The position numbers and the translations under genes were made by a program. This document shows positions 10,129-22,528 of a stretch of 64,000 bases of DNA, in pieces. This stretch comes from Sphingomonas sp. JUb134. GTDB lineage: Bacteria > Pseudomonadota > Alphaproteobacteria > Sphingomonadales > Sphingomonadaceae. Under the pieces are notes generated by a model. It searched no databases. It was not told the DNA's origin and saw only the letters and a list, made by a program, of their open reading frames with translations. Position 1 is the stretch's first letter. Each line of letters starts with the position of its first letter. Location: positions 1,065,001-1,129,000 of the forward strand of contig NZ_SLYP02000001.1 of assembly GCF_004341505.2 (NCBI RefSeq), written 5' to 3'.

Positions 10129-11837
10129 GCCTCCACCCAGACGGCGACGCTTGCGGGCGCGCCGGGCTCGCCGTGTGCGAACAGCGGCTGTGCCAGCTCG
10201 GGGAAGGCAACCCCCGTGTCGCCCAGGTTGAGCGCGATGGTCAGCGTCGCACCGTCGCCCATTCGCCAACGGGCGACCACCGCCGCCTCGCCGATCGCTT
10301 CGGCACCCAGGCTGGTCGTGCCCTTCAGCCGCGGGACGATGTGAGTGTGGCGCAGTGCCAGCAGTTCGCGGTAGAGCGCGCGCCACTCGGCGGCGTCCGG
10401 GCCGGGCTCCGGGTGCGACTGGTCGAACGTGCTGCGCGCGTTGGGATCGGGGATGCGCGCGCGCGCTTCCGGATCGGCGAACGCCTCGAACTTCGCGAAT
10501 TCCTTGCGCCGGCCCTCGCGCACGGCATCGGCGAGCTCGTCGTGGAAGTCGGTGAAGAACAGGAACGGCGCTGCGCTACCCTCGCTGTCGCCCATGAACA
10601 GCAGCGGGATCTGCGGGCCCAGCAGCAGCAGGGCGGTCGCGGCGCGCAGCTTGTCGGCGTCGGCAAGCTGCGTCAGCCGCTCGCCCATCGCGCGGTTGCC
10701 GACCTGGTCGTGGTTCTGGAGGAACGACACGAATGCCGTCGGCGGCAGGTGGCCGCTCTTGCTCCCGCGCGGCTTGCCGTCGTGGTTGGGTGAGCCCTCA
10801 CCCTGGTAGATGAAGCCTTCCGCCAGGCAGCGCGCCAGCCGCTCGGCCGGCTTTTCCGCGAAATCCTGGTAATAGGCGCTGCTCTCGCCCGTCAGCAGGA
10901 CGTGCAGCACATTGTGGAAGTCATCGTTCCACTGCGCATCGAAGCGACCGGCGCCCAAGCGGGCGGCGTCGTTCTCTTCATTCTCCAGCACGAGATGGAC
11001 ATGGCGATCGGGGCCGACCGCCTCGCGCAGCTCAGCCGCCATCGCATCGAGGAAGCCGGGGTTGCCGATCGCATGCACTGCGTCGAAGCGCAGGCCGTCG
11101 ATGCGATACTCCTCCAGCCACATGCGCGCATTGTCGACGAAGAAGCGGTGCACGGGCTCGGCATCGACCGCGACGGCGCCGCCCCAGGGGGTGTGCACGT
11201 CGGTGTGGAAGAAGTCCTTTGCATAGGCGCCCAGGTAGTTCCCGTCCGGCCCGAAGTGGTTGTAGACCACATCCAGGAACACCATCAGCCCCAGCGCATG
11301 GGCGCGATCGACCAGCGCCTTCAGCTCCTCAGGGGACCCATAGGCCTCGGCCGGGGCATAGGGGAGCACCCCGTCATAGCCCCAGTTGCGGGTGCCGCCG
11401 AATGCGTTGACCGGCATCAGCTCGATCGCGGTGACGCCCAAGTCGGCGAGGGCCGGCAGTCGTTCGGCTACGCCCGCGAACCCGCCCAGCACGCCCGCAT
11501 GGACTTCCTCGATGACGGCCTCTTCCCACGGCCGGCCGCCCCAGTCGGAGGTGGTCCAGCGATAGGCGTAGGGGTCGACCACCACGCTCCAGCCGTGCAC
11601 GCCGCCCGCCTGCGCACGCGCGGCGGGATCGGGCACCGCCAAGTCCGCGTCGAGGCGGAAGCGATAGCGGGCACCGGCACCGACCGGCGCCTCGGCCGAG
11701 AACCACCCGTCCTCGTCGCGGGTCATGGCGACGGCCTGACCCCCGTCGATTTCCAGCGTCACCTCCGGCCGGTCGGGTGCCCAGAGGCGGAACCGGGTCC
11801 GGTCGGCGGCGACCGGCGTCGCGCCCCAGCTGCTCAC
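10125..11837 (-). CDS. treZ: Malto-oligosyltrehalose trehalohydrolase (GH13_10)
   Basis: Cuts trehalose from the maltooligosyltrehalose made by TreY. The 570-aa protein has an N-terminal carbohydrate-binding-module-48-like strand region (FRLWAPDRPEVTLEIDG), then GH13 blocks VFLDVVYNHFGPDGNYL, IDGLRFDAVHAI (nucleophile) and LVLENEENDA (acid/base region), and SFLQNHDQVGNRAMGERL. The start is GTG 11837, forming a GTGA overlap with the glgX stop. Family-typical length. Confidence 0.95.
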   Translation of the reverse strand: MSSWGATPVAADRTRFRLWAPDRPEVTLEIDGGQAVAMTRDEDGWFSAEAPVGAGARYRFRLDADLAVPDPAARAQAGGVHGWSVVVDPYAYRWTTSDWGGRPWEEAVIEEVHAGVLGGFAGVAERLPALADLGVTAIELMPVNAFGGTRNWGYDGVLPYAPAEAYGSPEELKALVDRAHALGLMVFLDVVYNHFGPDGNYLGAYAKDFFHTDVHTPWGGAVAVDAEPVHRFFVDNARMWLEEYRIDGLRFDAVHAIGNPGFLDAMAAELREAVGPDRHVHLVLENEENDAARLGAGRFDAQWNDDFHNVLHVLLTGESSAYYQDFAEKPAERLARCLAEGFIYQGEGSPNHDGKPRGSKSGHLPPTAFVSFLQNHDQVGNRAMGERLTQLADADKLRAATALLLLGPQIPLLFMGDSEGSAAPFLFFTDFHDELADAVREGRRKEFAKFEAFADPEARARIPDPNARSTFDQSHPEPGPDAAEWRALYRELLALRHTHIVPRLKGTTSLGAEAIGEAAVVARWRMGDGATLTIALNLGDTGVAFPELAQPLFAHGEPGAPASVAVWVEA

Positions 11838-13984
11838 GCGGGCTGCTCCTCCGGTGCCGCTTCCGGCTCGGCCGGTGCTTCCGGCTCGGCGATGTCGGCG
11901 ACCCAGTGGATCAGCGCCGCGCTCTGCGGACCGAGCTCATACTCGTTGCCGATCTCGAACGCGTCCTCGTCCGGCCGGGCGCTGTCCACCAGCACGGTGC
12001 GCGACACGTCGGGGGCCGGCAGGGTGAAGGTGATCGCGTCGCCGGACGCGTTCAGCAGCAGCGTCATGCCCTCGATCCGACCGTCCTCCAGCTGGCGCGC
12101 ACGGCGCATGACCAAGGCACGGCCTTCCGGATTGTTCCAGTCGTCCGAGCTCAGCGGCTGGCCCTGCTCGTCCCACCATTCCAGGTCGTTGATGTCGGTG
12201 CCGGGCAGCTTCTCGGCATGGAGGAAGCTCGGCGCGCGCAGCAACTCGTGCTGGTGACGCAGGGCGATCAGCCGCGACGTGAACGCAAGCAGCGCCTGCC
12301 CCTCGGGCGCGTCGCGCTTGCTCCAATCGACCCAGCCGATCTCATTGTCCTGGCAATAGGCGTTGTTGTTGCCGCCCTGGCTGCGCCCGAACTCGTCGCC
12401 CGAAAGCAGCAGCGGCGTCCCGAGCGAGGTGAATAGGGTCGTGAGCATCGAGCGCATGACCCGCTGGCGCGCGTCGTTGATCGCCGGATCGTCGGTCGGA
12501 CCCTCCACGCCCCAGTTGCGCGAGTAGTTCTCGCTGTGGCCGTCGCGATTGTCCTCGCCGTTCGCCTCGTTGTGGCGCTGCTCGTAGGCCACCGTGTCGG
12601 CGAGCGTGAAGCCGTCGTGCACCGCCAGCGCGTTGACGCTCGCCCACGGGCGCCGCGCGCGACGGTCGAACAGGTCGCTCGATCCGGAGATGCGCGCCGC
12701 CAGTTCGCCGCGCATCGAAGGATCGCCGCGCCAGTATTTGCGCACGCCGTCGCGATACTTGTCGTTCCACTCGGCAAAGCTGGGCGGGAAATTGCCGAGC
12801 TGGTAACCGCCGGGCCCGATGTCCCAGGGCTCGGTCGACAGCTTCAGTCGGCCCAGGACCGGGTCCTGGCGGATCACGTCGAAGAAGGCGGCGCCCGGGT
12901 TGAAGCCGTGTTCCTCGCGCCCGAGCGTCAGCCCCAGGTCGAAGCGGAAGCCGTCGATCCCGAACGAGGTCGCCCAGTAGCGCAGCGAATCCGCCACCAT
13001 CTGGATGACGCGCGCCTTTTCCAGGTTGAGCGTGTTGCCCGTGCCGGTGTCGTTGATCGTGTAGCGCGGATTGTCCTGGACGTGACGGTAATAGGTCGCG
13101 TTGTCGAGCCCGCGCCACGAGAGCGTCGGGCCGCGTTCCGATCCCTCGCAGGTGTGGTTGTAGACCACGTCCATGATCACCTCGAGCCCGGCGGCATGGA
13201 GGCGACGGACCGCCAGGCGCAGCTCGTTGTGGCTGTTGCCAGCGAAGTAGCTCTGCTCGGGCGCGAAATAGCTGAGGGTGTTGTAGCCCCAATAGTTGCG
13301 CAGGCCCTTTTCCTGCAGGAACCGGTCCTGCACGAACGCATGGATCGGCATCAGCTCAACGGCGGTGACGCCCAGCCGCTTGAGGTGATCGATCACGCGC
13401 GGATGGCTGAGCGCTGCAAAGGTGCCGCGTTCCTGGGGCGCGACCTCCTCGAACAGCTTGGTCAGCCCCTTGGCATGCGCCTCGTAGATCACCGTGTCCG
13501 ACCACGGGGTGTTCGGACGGATGTCGCCCGACCAATCGAAGTGCGTATCGACCACGACGCCCTTGGGCATGGCGGGCGCGCTGTCGCGCCGATCGAAGCT
13601 CAGGTCCTCGCGCCGCGAGCGGACCTGATAGCCGTGCAGCGCGTCGGTCCAGCGGACTTCGCCGTGCAACTGCTTGGCATAGGGGTCCAGCAGCAGCTTG
13701 TTGGGGTTGAAGCGGTGGCCTTCCTCGGGCGCATAGCGGCCATAGGCGCGATAGCCGTAGAGGAGGCCGGGACGCGCTTCGGGCAGATAGCCGTGCCAGA
13801 CCTCGTCGGTCCACTCGGTCAGCTCATAGCGCTTGATCTCGCGCCGGCCGGTCGGTTCGAAGACGCACAGTTCGATCTTCTCCGCATTGGCGGAGAAGAC
13901 GGCGAAGTTGACGCCCAGACCGTCAAACGTGGCGCCGAGCGGATAGGGCGAACCGGCTTCGAGCCGGTCGGGTAGGCTGTTCAA
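11834..13984 (-). CDS. glgX: Glycogen debranching enzyme (GH13_11)
   Basis: Hydrolyses alpha-1,6 links of phosphorylase-limit chains, giving linear maltodextrins for MalQ and TreYZ. 716 residues: N-terminal CBM48-like domain starting [20 protein letters not shown], then GH13 blocks [40 protein letters not shown] and [21 protein letters not shown] proline/glutamate/alanine-rich C-terminal tail is unusual but short. The start codon is TTG 13984, overlapping the glgB stop as TTGA; TTG would lower initiation unless coupled to glgB translation. Confidence 0.95.
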   Translation of the reverse strand: MNSLPDRLEAGSPYPLGATFDGLGVNFAVFSANAEKIELCVFEPTGRREIKRYELTEWTDEVWHGYLPEARPGLLYGYRAYGRYAPEEGHRFNPNKLLLDPYAKQLHGEVRWTDALHGYQVRSRREDLSFDRRDSAPAMPKGVVVDTHFDWSGDIRPNTPWSDTVIYEAHAKGLTKLFEEVAPQERGTFAALSHPRVIDHLKRLGVTAVELMPIHAFVQDRFLQEKGLRNYWGYNTLSYFAPEQSYFAGNSHNELRLAVRRLHAAGLEVIMDVVYNHTCEGSERGPTLSWRGLDNATYYRHVQDNPRYTINDTGTGNTLNLEKARVIQMVADSLRYWATSFGIDGFRFDLGLTLGREEHGFNPGAAFFDVIRQDPVLGRLKLSTEPWDIGPGGYQLGNFPPSFAEWNDKYRDGVRKYWRGDPSMRGELAARISGSSDLFDRRARRPWASVNALAVHDGFTLADTVAYEQRHNEANGEDNRDGHSENYSRNWGVEGPTDDPAINDARQRVMRSMLTTLFTSLGTPLLLSGDEFGRSQGGNNNAYCQDNEIGWVDWSKRDAPEGQALLAFTSRLIALRHQHELLRAPSFLHAEKLPGTDINDLEWWDEQGQPLSSDDWNNPEGRALVMRRARQLEDGRIEGMTLLLNASGDAITFTLPAPDVSRTVLVDSARPDEDAFEIGNEYELGPQSAALIHWVADIAEPEAPAEPEAAPEEQPA

Positions 13985-16167
13985 CGAGGACCCCCTTCGA
14001 ATCGTAGCACCACCGCTGCGAGCGGGGGCAACACGACGTCCGCACTTGCCGGCTGGCCGTGCAGTGGCGTCGCGGAGGCGGTAACCATCCCACCGTTGCC
14101 GATGTTCCCGCCGCCGTAAATTTCCGCATCGCTATTAAGGACTTCGCGCCATTGGCCCGCGCGCGGCAGACCGATCCGATAGCCGTGGCGCGGCTCGGGC
14201 GTCATGTTGAGCAGCACCACGCAGGGCGCGGCACGCCCGTCGCCATAGCGGGCATAGGCAAAGACGCTGTTCTCCGCGTCGTCGCCCACGATCCAGTCGA
14301 AGCCGGACGGGTCTGCGTCGCGGGCATGGAGCGCCGGCTCGCTCGCGTAGAGCGTGTTGAGATCGCGCACCAACCGCTGGATGGCGGCATGCTCCGGGCG
14401 ATCGAGCAGGTCCCAGCGCACCTGCGCGTCGTGGTTCCACTCGGTATCCTGGGCGAGCTCGCCGCCCATGAACAACAGCTTCTTGCCCGGATGTGTCCAC
14501 ATGAAGCCGAAGTACGCCCGCAGGTTCGCCAGCTGGCGCCAGCGATCGCCCGGCATCTTGCCCAGCAGCGATCCCTTGCCGTGCACCACCTCGTCATGGC
14601 TGAGCGGCAGCACGAACTTTTCGGAGAATGCGTACACCAGGCCGAAGGTCAGCTCGCCATGGTGCCAGCGCCGGTACATCGGGTCGCGCTCCACGTACTG
14701 GAGCGTGTCGTGCATCCAGCCCATGTTCCACTTGTAGGTGAAGCCCAGGCCCCCCTGGTGGACGGGGGCGGTGACGCCAGGCCAGGCGGTGGACTCCTCG
14801 GCCAGCGTGATCGCGCCGGGGCAGCGTTCCGCGACCAGGGTGTTCATGCGCTTGAGGAACTCGACCGATTCCAGATTCTCGCGCCCGCCGTGGATGTTGG
14901 GCACCCATTCGCCGGCGTTGCGGCTGTAGTCGCGGTAGAGCATCGAGGCGACCGCATCGACGCGTAGGCCGTCGATGTGGAACGTCTCCAGCCACCACAA
15001 TGCCGAGGCGAGCAGGAAGCCCGCCACCTCGCGCCGGCCGAGATTGTAGATCAGCGTGTTCCAGTCCTGGTGGAACCCCTCGCGCGGGTCGGCATGCTCG
15101 TAGAGGTGCGTGCCGTCGAACTGGGCGAGGCCGTGCGCGTCGGTCGGGAAGTGCGCCGGCACCCAGTCGAGGATCACGCCGATGCCAGCGCGGTGGCACG
15201 CGTCGACGAAGCCCGCGAACTCTTCCGGCGAGCCGAAGCGCGCCGACGGCGCGAACTGCGACAGCGGCTGATAGCCCCAGGAGCCGCCGAACGGATGCTC
15301 CATGATCGGCAGCAGCTCGACATGGGTGAAGCCCATGTCGGCGACATAGGGGATCAGCCGCTCGGTCAGCCCCTGCCAGTCGAGCGTGCCAAGTGCGTCG
15401 CCGTCGGGCCGCAGCCAGGAGCCGGCATGCACTTCGTAGATCGACAGCGGTGCGTTCGGAGCCTGCCGGTGTCCGCGCTCCGCCATCCAGTCGGCATCGT
15501 GCCAGCGATAGTCCGGTGCCGGCGCGACGATCGAGCCGGTGGCCGGCGGCGCCTCCGTCTGGCGGGCGAGCGGATCGGCCTTTTGCACGATGCGCCCATC
15601 CGCGCCGAGGATCTCGTACTTATAGTGGGCACCCGGGCCGATGCCGGGGACGAACAGCTCCCACACGCCGGCACCATGATGGCGGCGCATCGGGTTGCGG
15701 CGGCCGTCCCAGCCGTTGAAGTCGCCGATGACCGACACGCGGCGCGCGTTCGGGGCCCAAACGACGAAGCTGACGCCCTCCACGCCCGCAACGGTGCGCG
15801 GCTGGGCGCCGAACACGCGCGCCAGATCCCAGTGGCGGCCCTCGTTGAACAGGTGGAGGTCGAGGTCGCCCAGCACCGGGCCGAAGCTATAGGTGTCCTC
15901 GATCTCCTGTACCCAGCCGCCCGGCCAGCGGATGGCCAGGCGATAAGGCACGTCCTCGGCCAGCGTGCCGGTCCAAAGGCCGCCGTCGCAGCTGAGTTCG
16001 CCGAGGGGGCGGCCGTCGTCGCGCGCGATCAGCGCGACGGCCTCCGCACCGGGCTGGAAGCTGCGGACGACGCGCCGGCCGTTCTCCTGGTGGACGCCCA
16101 GCAGCGCAAACGGGTCGTCCAGCGTTCCAGCGCGCAGCGCGCCTGCGAGTGCGCCAACATCGGTCAT
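13981..16167 (-). CDS. glgB: 1,4-alpha-glucan branching enzyme (GH13_9)
   Basis: Forms alpha-1,6 branches on alpha-1,4-glucan made by GlgA or GlgE. 728 residues with an N-terminal N1 domain, a CBM48 region ([20 protein letters not shown]), and the catalytic barrel with [36 protein letters not shown] (nucleophile Asp), [12 protein letters not shown] (acid/base Glu) and [20 protein letters not shown]. Normal length. ATG 16167 overlaps the treS stop (ATGA). Confidence 0.97.
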   Translation of the reverse strand: MTDVGALAGALRAGTLDDPFALLGVHQENGRRVVRSFQPGAEAVALIARDDGRPLGELSCDGGLWTGTLAEDVPYRLAIRWPGGWVQEIEDTYSFGPVLGDLDLHLFNEGRHWDLARVFGAQPRTVAGVEGVSFVVWAPNARRVSVIGDFNGWDGRRNPMRRHHGAGVWELFVPGIGPGAHYKYEILGADGRIVQKADPLARQTEAPPATGSIVAPAPDYRWHDADWMAERGHRQAPNAPLSIYEVHAGSWLRPDGDALGTLDWQGLTERLIPYVADMGFTHVELLPIMEHPFGGSWGYQPLSQFAPSARFGSPEEFAGFVDACHRAGIGVILDWVPAHFPTDAHGLAQFDGTHLYEHADPREGFHQDWNTLIYNLGRREVAGFLLASALWWLETFHIDGLRVDAVASMLYRDYSRNAGEWVPNIHGGRENLESVEFLKRMNTLVAERCPGAITLAEESTAWPGVTAPVHQGGLGFTYKWNMGWMHDTLQYVERDPMYRRWHHGELTFGLVYAFSEKFVLPLSHDEVVHGKGSLLGKMPGDRWRQLANLRAYFGFMWTHPGKKLLFMGGELAQDTEWNHDAQVRWDLLDRPEHAAIQRLVRDLNTLYASEPALHARDADPSGFDWIVGDDAENSVFAYARYGDGRAAPCVVLLNMTPEPRHGYRIGLPRAGQWREVLNSDAEIYGGGNIGNGGMVTASATPLHGQPASADVVLPPLAAVVLRFEGGPR

Positions 16168-19100
16168 GCGAAATCCTCGTTGAGCAGGCGGGCCGCGGCG
16201 CGGGCGAGGCCCAGCGCCGGCACGGCGATCCAGTCGGGCCGGTTGGCCGCCTCGTAGGCGACCTCATAGGCCGCCTTTTCGAGCAGGAAGAGGTCGAGCA
16301 GCGGGTCGCCGGCACCGGAATGGGGAAGCACGCCGCTCTCCGCCGCCGCTTCGCCATAGCCGGCCAGGAACGCCTCGATCGCGGAGCTGCCGAAGCGCGC
16401 ATAGCGGCGCGTGGCACGTGCCTCCTCGCGTTCGGCGCTGAACGGCAGGTTGCGCTCCGCCACCGCCGCCGCATAGTCGAACGAGCGCAGCACGCCGGCG
16501 ACATCGCGCAGCGCCAGATCCTTGGCACGACGCTCGGCGAGCGGCTTGGCAGGCTCACCCTCGAAGTCGATCAGCATCACGTCGCTGCCGGTCACCAGCA
16601 CCTGGCCCAGGTGCAGGTCGCCGTGGATGCGCGTGCGGGCGCGTCCTTCCGCGCTGCGGGCGACAGTGCCCACGCGTTCCATCAGCGCGGCACGCTGCTC
16701 GGCGAGCCGCGTGAGCGCCGCATCGCCTTCCTCGCTGCCGAGCGACACGCCCTCCAGCATCAGCAGCGCGCGGTCGAGCTGCCCCGCCACGCGGCCACCC
16801 AGCCGATCGGCTTCCGCCGCGCTCATCGGCTCCGGTGCAAAGGCAGTATCGTCGCTGTCCTGCGCGAGCACAGCGTGCATTTCCGCCAGGCGCCGACCGA
16901 AGTTCGTCGCGAAGTTGCGATAGTTGGCGAAGTTCGCATCCTCGTCGGTGGCGAGGCGCTCGAGCACGCCGAGCGTCCACTGCCAGCCGTCGCCCTGGTT
17001 GTAGACGAACGCCTGGGCCAGCATCACCAGCGTCTCGCGATCGCCCTCGACGCGGGTCACGGTGCCGAGCATCGGCGGCACGTTGGCAAAGCCGTGGCCG
17101 GAGAGATAGCGCACCATCTCCACGTCCGGATGGATGCCAGGTGCCACCTTGCGCAGCAGCTTCAGCACGGCGCGTTGTCCCAGCACCAGCGTGCTGTTGG
17201 ACTGTTCGGCCGCCAGCCATTCGGGCGCGGCGTCCGGCTCCAGGTCGAAGCTTTCGAAGGCCTTGAAGCGCAGTTCGCCGCCGTCTGTAAGTGGCACGAC
17301 GGTGTTGTCGTGGAGCGCCTGCACCACCGAGCGGCCGAAGCCTTCCAGTGCGAAGCCGTCGGTCAGCAGGCCGACCGTGCGGCCGCGGCGCACCCGCGCC
17401 AGCGCGAGGTTGGACGCGAACGGCCCGGTGTTCTCGCCCTCCCAGGCGATGCCGAGCGGCAGCATGTAGGTGGCGGTGCCGCTGTCGGTTGCGACGTCGA
17501 TCTCGCCCAGCAGCAGGTCCTCGGCTGCCGGCATCGGCGTCGACCGGACCAGCTGGACCGATGCGATCGTCTCGTCCTTCGCCCCGAACCAGCGGCGCTG
17601 GGTCAGGTAGCTCGGCAGCAGGTCCTTTTCGAGGACGCCGCGGTTGGCGCCCAATGTGACGTCCGCCAGCTCCGGCCGCAGGACGAAGGTGTAGCGCTCG
17701 ATCTCGCTCGCTGGAGCACCGCTTGCCCAGCTCGGCCCGCTCTCGTCGGAGGCGAGGCGGAACCAGAGGAAGCCATAGGGCGGCAGCGTCAGCAGATAGG
17801 GAAGCTGACCGACCTTGGGAAAGGGCGTGCTGCCGAGCAGTTCGACGGGCGTGCGGCCCTCGAACTCATGGAGGTCCAGCTCCACCGCCTGCGCGGTGCG
17901 GCCGAGGTTCGCCACGCACAGGATGGTGTCGCCCTCATGCTCGCGCAGATAGGCCAGGATCTTGCGATTGGCGGGGCGCAGGAAGCGCTGGGTACCGCGC
18001 CCGAACGCCTGATATTCGCGGCGCACCGCCAGCATCCGCTTGATCCAGTTGAGCAGCGAATGGCGGTCGCGCTCCTGCGCCTCCACGTTCACCGCCTGAT
18101 AGCCGTAGAGCGGGTCCATGATCGCCGGCAGCGCGAGTGCGGGCGGATCGGCGCGGGAGAAGCCGCCGTTGCGGTCGGGCGACCATTGCATCGGCGTGCG
18201 CACGCCGTCGCGATCGCCCAGGTGTATGTTGTCGCCCATGCCGATCTCGTCGCCGTAATAGAGCACGGGCGTGCCCGGCATGGTCAGCAGCAGCGCGTTC
18301 ATCAGCTCGACGCGGCGCCGGTCGCGCTCCATCAGCGGCGCGAGGCGCCGGCGGATGCCCAGATTGATGCGCGCGCGCCGGTCTGCGGCATAGGTGTTCC
18401 ACAGGTAATCGCGCTCGGCATCGGTCACCATTTCGAGCGTCAGCTCGTCATGGTTGCGCAGGAAGATCGCCCATTGGCAGTTTTCGGGGATCTCCGGCGT
18501 CTGGCGCATGATGTCGGTGATCGGGAAGCGATCCTCCTGCGCCACCGCCATGTACATGCGCGGCATCAGCGGGAAGTGGAACGCCATGTGGCATTCGTCG
18601 CCCTGCTCGCCGAAATACTGCTGCGTGTCCTCCGGCCACATGTTCGCCTCGGCCAGCAGCATCCGGTCGGGATAATGCGCGTCGAGGTCGGCGCGGATCT
18701 TCTTCAGGACGTCGTGGGTTTCGGGCAGATTCTCGTTCGAGGTGCCGTCGCGCTCGATCAGATAGGGGATCGCGTCCAGCCGGAGCCCGTCCACCCCCAG
18801 GTCGAGCCAGAAGTGCATCACCGACAGCACTTCCTTCAGAACCTCGGGATTGTCGAAGTTCAGGTCGGGCTGGTGGCTGTAGAAGCGATGCCAGAAATAT
18901 TGCCCGGCGACCTCGTCCCAGGTCCAGTTGGACTTTTCGGTATCGAGGAAGATGATCCGGGTGCCCGAATAGATCTTGTCGTCGTCCGACCAGACGTACC
19001 AGTCGCGCTCGGGCGATCCCTTGGGTGCGTTGCGGGCGCGCTGGAACCAGGGGTGCTGGTCCGACGTGTGGTTGATGACCAGCTCGGTGATGACGCGCAT

Positions 19101-19400
19101 GCCGCGCTCGTGCGCCGCGGCGATGAAGTCGCGCGCGTCGTCCATCGTGCCGTAGTCGGGGCTGACGTCGCGGTATTCGGCGATGTCATAGCCGTCGTCG
19201 CGCCGGGGCGAGGGGTAGAAGGGCAGCAGCCACAGCGTGTTGACGCCCAGGTCCGCCAGATAGTCGAGCTTCGACATCAGCCCCTTGAAGTCGCCAATGC
19301 CGTCGTTGTTGGCATCGAAGAACGACTTCACGTGCAACTGATAGATGACCGCGTCCTTGTACCACAGCGGATCCTGGTCGTGGGCGGCTGCGGCGGTCAT
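16164..19400 (-). CDS. treS: Trehalose synthase fused to maltokinase
   Basis: Two enzymes in one 1078-residue chain. Residues 1 to about 560 are trehalose synthase (GH13_16), isomerising trehalose and maltose: [54 protein letters not shown] and [18 protein letters not shown]. From about 565 to the end is a maltokinase (Mak/Pep2-like) with a [10 protein letters not shown]-cap, a kinase-fold catalytic loop [15 protein letters not shown] near residue 927 and the metal-binding [14 protein letters not shown]. Maltose is thus phosphorylated directly to maltose-1-phosphate, the GlgE donor. The frame is open upstream, but ATG 19400 overlaps the glgE stop and fits the family. Confidence 0.95.
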   Translation of the reverse strand: MTAAAAHDQDPLWYKDAVIYQLHVKSFFDANNDGIGDFKGLMSKLDYLADLGVNTLWLLPFYPSPRRDDGYDIAEYRDVSPDYGTMDDARDFIAAAHERGMRVITELVINHTSDQHPWFQRARNAPKGSPERDWYVWSDDDKIYSGTRIIFLDTEKSNWTWDEVAGQYFWHRFYSHQPDLNFDNPEVLKEVLSVMHFWLDLGVDGLRLDAIPYLIERDGTSNENLPETHDVLKKIRADLDAHYPDRMLLAEANMWPEDTQQYFGEQGDECHMAFHFPLMPRMYMAVAQEDRFPITDIMRQTPEIPENCQWAIFLRNHDELTLEMVTDAERDYLWNTYAADRRARINLGIRRRLAPLMERDRRRVELMNALLLTMPGTPVLYYGDEIGMGDNIHLGDRDGVRTPMQWSPDRNGGFSRADPPALALPAIMDPLYGYQAVNVEAQERDRHSLLNWIKRMLAVRREYQAFGRGTQRFLRPANRKILAYLREHEGDTILCVANLGRTAQAVELDLHEFEGRTPVELLGSTPFPKVGQLPYLLTLPPYGFLWFRLASDESGPSWASGAPASEIERYTFVLRPELADVTLGANRGVLEKDLLPSYLTQRRWFGAKDETIASVQLVRSTPMPAAEDLLLGEIDVATDSGTATYMLPLGIAWEGENTGPFASNLALARVRRGRTVGLLTDGFALEGFGRSVVQALHDNTVVPLTDGGELRFKAFESFDLEPDAAPEWLAAEQSNSTLVLGQRAVLKLLRKVAPGIHPDVEMVRYLSGHGFANVPPMLGTVTRVEGDRETLVMLAQAFVYNQGDGWQWTLGVLERLATDEDANFANYRNFATNFGRRLAEMHAVLAQDSDDTAFAPEPMSAAEADRLGGRVAGQLDRALLMLEGVSLGSEEGDAALTRLAEQRAALMERVGTVARSAEGRARTRIHGDLHLGQVLVTGSDVMLIDFEGEPAKPLAERRAKDLALRDVAGVLRSFDYAAAVAERNLPFSAEREEARATRRYARFGSSAIEAFLAGYGEAAAESGVLPHSGAGDPLLDLFLLEKAAYEVAYEAANRPDWIAVPALGLARAAARLLNEDFA

Positions 19401-22400
19401 GCGAAGTCTCCGGGGGCGATGCGCCAGATGCGATAGGGCTGGTCGGGGTCGAGGCGGATGTGCTGGTGCTTGCCGTGCCAGCGGAAGCGATGGCCGGCGG
19501 CGAGGTCCTCCACCGCGACGCTGCCGTCGTCGGGGATGCCGAACTCCCACAGCGGGATCTCGAACGCGGCATCCTGTCCGTGGTGCGGATCGAGGCTCAC
19601 CATCACCAGCAGCATCTCGCTGCCGTCCGGCGCGGGCTTGGCGTAGAAGATCACCCGATCGTTGTGCGCGGGCAGGAAGCGGGTGTTGAGGTGCGTCTGC
19701 AACGCGGGATGCGCGCGGCGCAGGCGGTTCAGCAGCGTGATGTCGCCGATGATGTTGCCCGGCGCCTGCCAGTCGCGCGGCTTGACGATGTACTTCTCGG
19801 AATCGTGATATTCTTCCTTGCCGGGCACCGGCGCCGCCTCGCACAGCTCGAAGCCCGAATAGACGCCGAACAGCCCCGACAGCGTCGCCGCCAGCACCGC
19901 ACGGATGCGGAAGCCGGGCCGGCCCGAGGTCTGCAGAAAGATCGGGTTGATGTCCGGCGTGTTGACGAAGAAGTGCGGCCGATAGAACTCCTTGGGCGCG
20001 GTCGTCGTCAGCTCGGTGACATAGTCGATCAGCCCCTGCTTGTCGTCGCGCCAGGTGAAATAGGTGTAGCTCTGCGAGAAGCCGATCTTGCCGAGCCGGT
20101 ACATCATCGACGGGCGCGTGAACGCCTCCGCCAGGAAGATGACGTCGGGGTGCTCTGCGCGCACCTCGCCGATCATCCACTCCCAGAAAGGCAGCGGCTT
20201 GGTGTGCGGATTGTCGACGCGGAAGGTTTTTACCCCGCGTTCGACCCACAAGAGGATCACGTCGCGCAGCGCGATCCAAAGACCCGGCACGGCATCGGGT
20301 CCGTAGAAGTCGACGTTGACGATGTCCTGATACTTCTTGGGCGGGTTCTCCGCATATTTCATCGAGCCGTCGGGCCGCCACGCGAACCAGCCGGGATGCT
20401 CCGTGAGCCAGGGGTGATCGGGCGAGGCCTGGATCGCGAAGTCGAGCGCGATCTCCAGCCCGTGCGCACGCGCCGCCTCGACCAGCCGGGCGAAGTCTTC
20501 AGCGGTGCCCAGCTGCGGGTGGATGGCGTCGTGCCCGCCCTCGGCGCTGCCGATCGCATAGGGACTGCCGGGATCGTCGGGCCCTGCGGTCAGCGTGTTG
20601 TTCGGGCCCTTGCGATGCGTGCGCCCGATCGGGTGGATCGGCGGAAAATAGAGCGTGTCGAAGCCCATGTCGCGCACCGCCGGCAGGCGCGCGATCACGT
20701 CGTCGAAGGTGCCGTGGCGGCTGGCATCCTCGGTCTGCGAGCGCGGGAACAGCTCGTACCAGCTGGAGAAGCGTGCCGCGAGCCGCTCGGCATCGACGAT
20801 CTGCGGCTCCGAACGCAGCCGGTGCGGGCGGTCGTCTGCCGCATCCATCAATGCCGCGAGCTCAGGCGATAGCAGCAGCGCGGCGCTGTCGGCGCCTTCG
20901 CTCGCCGCTTCCAGCCGGGTGTGCCAGTCCGACAGGGTGGACCGTGCCTCGCCCTGCGACCGCGCCACCGCCTCGGCGACCAGCGCACGGCCCTCGGCAT
21001 GGTCGACCGGTTGCGCGACGCCGGCGTCGAGCTTCTTCGTGAAGTCGCGCCGGAAGCCGCCGAACCGGTCCAGCCAGCCCTCGACCGCATATTCGTAGCG
21101 GCCGAGCCGTTCGAGGGCGAAGCTGCCGCGCCACAGATCGTTCGGCAACTGCGTCATGCGCGCGACGCGCCAGTTCGCCTCGTCCACCGCGCGCCAGTGC
21201 AGCTCGACCGCGAGTTGCTCGTGACCGTCGGTGAACACCGTCGCCTCGACCGGCACTTCCTCGCCGACCACCCGCTTGACCGGGAAGGCGCCGCCGTCGA
21301 CGCGCGGGTGGAGGTCCTCGACCACCAGCCGTGGGGAGGCGGCAGCGGCGCTGGCCGCCTCGGGCGCCACCGCCATGCGGATCGGCGACGCACGCCGCGC
21401 GGCGACCAGCCGCACTTCGCCTCCGGCAAGCTGCGTGCCGACCTCACCCTCCGCGCCGAGGACGGAGAAGCCCTCGAACGCGGAGCCCATATATTCGCGC
21501 ACCAGTGCCGGGGAGGGCAGCGACTGCGGCGTGTCGCTGCGATTCACGAATATCAGCAGCGCTTCGGACGCCTCGCCCACGTCGCTCGCATCCGCGCGCA
21601 GCAGCACGCCGACAGGGGCCTGCGGTCCGGTCAGCGCCCGCATCTCGCCATCGAAGCGTTCGGCGGCCTGCGCGACTTCCAGTGCATGGCGCACGGCCTG
21701 CGCCAGATCCGGGCTGCCTGCGAACAGGTCGGCCGGCACGATGATGCCGTTGGCGCTTGCGGCCGCCATTGCGAGCGTCCGTGCGAGGGCCGAGGGCGCG
21801 TCCGCATCTCCGCTGGTCGGAGCCGTTACCTCCGCCAGGAGCGGCGCCTGGCCGCGCAGCTCCTCATACTCCTCCACCAGCCACGGTGCACGAAGGTCCC
21901 ACCACGCATAGGAGGAGGTGATCGCGGTGAGCCCTGCCGATGCGAGGGCGCGCACCTGCGGCCGCGACAGGTCCGGCGCGCCGCTGATGAAGCGCGCGTC
22001 GGGATGCCGTTCGCGTACGGCCGAGATCAGCCCGATCAGCGTTTCCGGCGGGATGCGATCCGCCCCAAGCAGCCGGAAGCCCGTAACCCCCGCATCGAGG
22101 AGGGCGGAGAGCCGCTCCGCCAGCACCGGACGCAGCAGCGCCGCAGCCTCGGGCGTACGTAACCGCGCGCGCGCCTCGCCGGTCGCCTGTGCAGGCTGGC
22201 GGGGATCCACGGGGCCGCCGCCAGCGCTGGCGCGCCGGATCGCAAATGCTTCCGGGTGGCTGGCGAGCAGCGGGTGATCAATGGGTGCGCGGTCGAGGGG
22301 CAGCGCGACCAGCAGCGCGAGCCCCGCCTCTGCGCAGGCTCCGGGGAGTGCGGGCGGCACCAGCTCCGCCTCCCCAAGCACCGGCGCCTCGGCGCGCCAC

Positions 22401-22498
22401 AGCACGCCGTCGAAACCGGCGGCAGCGGCATCGGTCAGCAGGCGCTCAGGAAGAGGAAAGGCGGTGATCGAGAGGAGGCGGGAGACGAACTGCGGCAA
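19397..22498 (-). CDS. glgE: Maltosyltransferase GlgE with extra N-terminal barrel-like domain
   Basis: Transfers maltosyl units from alpha-maltose-1-phosphate to alpha-1,4-glucan. Residues from about 385 to 1033 are a complete GlgE (GH13_3): beta-sandwich start [40 protein letters not shown] (nucleophile), [20 protein letters not shown] (acid/base) and [19 protein letters not shown]. Residues 1-385 are extra: a degenerate alpha-amylase-like barrel without GH13 catalytic blocks. The start is TTG 22498, supported by a GGAGGT Shine-Dalgarno 5 nt upstream; no better in-frame start is seen. First gene of the ten-gene operon, with an EcfG-like promoter just upstream. Confidence 0.95.
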   Translation of the reverse strand: MPQFVSRLLSITAFPLPERLLTDAAAAGFDGVLWRAEAPVLGEAELVPPALPGACAEAGLALLVALPLDRAPIDHPLLASHPEAFAIRRASAGGGPVDPRQPAQATGEARARLRTPEAAALLRPVLAERLSALLDAGVTGFRLLGADRIPPETLIGLISAVRERHPDARFISGAPDLSRPQVRALASAGLTAITSSYAWWDLRAPWLVEEYEELRGQAPLLAEVTAPTSGDADAPSALARTLAMAAASANGIIVPADLFAGSPDLAQAVRHALEVAQAAERFDGEMRALTGPQAPVGVLLRADASDVGEASEALLIFVNRSDTPQSLPSPALVREYMGSAFEGFSVLGAEGEVGTQLAGGEVRLVAARRASPIRMAVAPEAASAAAASPRLVVEDLHPRVDGGAFPVKRVVGEEVPVEATVFTDGHEQLAVELHWRAVDEANWRVARMTQLPNDLWRGSFALERLGRYEYAVEGWLDRFGGFRRDFTKKLDAGVAQPVDHAEGRALVAEAVARSQGEARSTLSDWHTRLEAASEGADSAALLLSPELAALMDAADDRPHRLRSEPQIVDAERLAARFSSWYELFPRSQTEDASRHGTFDDVIARLPAVRDMGFDTLYFPPIHPIGRTHRKGPNNTLTAGPDDPGSPYAIGSAEGGHDAIHPQLGTAEDFARLVEAARAHGLEIALDFAIQASPDHPWLTEHPGWFAWRPDGSMKYAENPPKKYQDIVNVDFYGPDAVPGLWIALRDVILLWVERGVKTFRVDNPHTKPLPFWEWMIGEVRAEHPDVIFLAEAFTRPSMMYRLGKIGFSQSYTYFTWRDDKQGLIDYVTELTTTAPKEFYRPHFFVNTPDINPIFLQTSGRPGFRIRAVLAATLSGLFGVYSGFELCEAAPVPGKEEYHDSEKYIVKPRDWQAPGNIIGDITLLNRLRRAHPALQTHLNTRFLPAHNDRVIFYAKPAPDGSEMLLVMVSLDPHHGQDAAFEIPLWEFGIPDDGSVAVEDLAAGHRFRWHGKHQHIRLDPDQPYRIWRIAPGDFA

Positions 22499-22528
22499 AA
22501 GTGACCTCCATCACGGGAACCTGCACTC

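Noticed and set aside
16149..19436. Very long open frame (about 1095 codons) on the plus strand across treS
   Set aside because: It is antisense to the well-supported TreS-maltokinase and has no recognisable domain; long antisense frames are common in GC-rich DNA.
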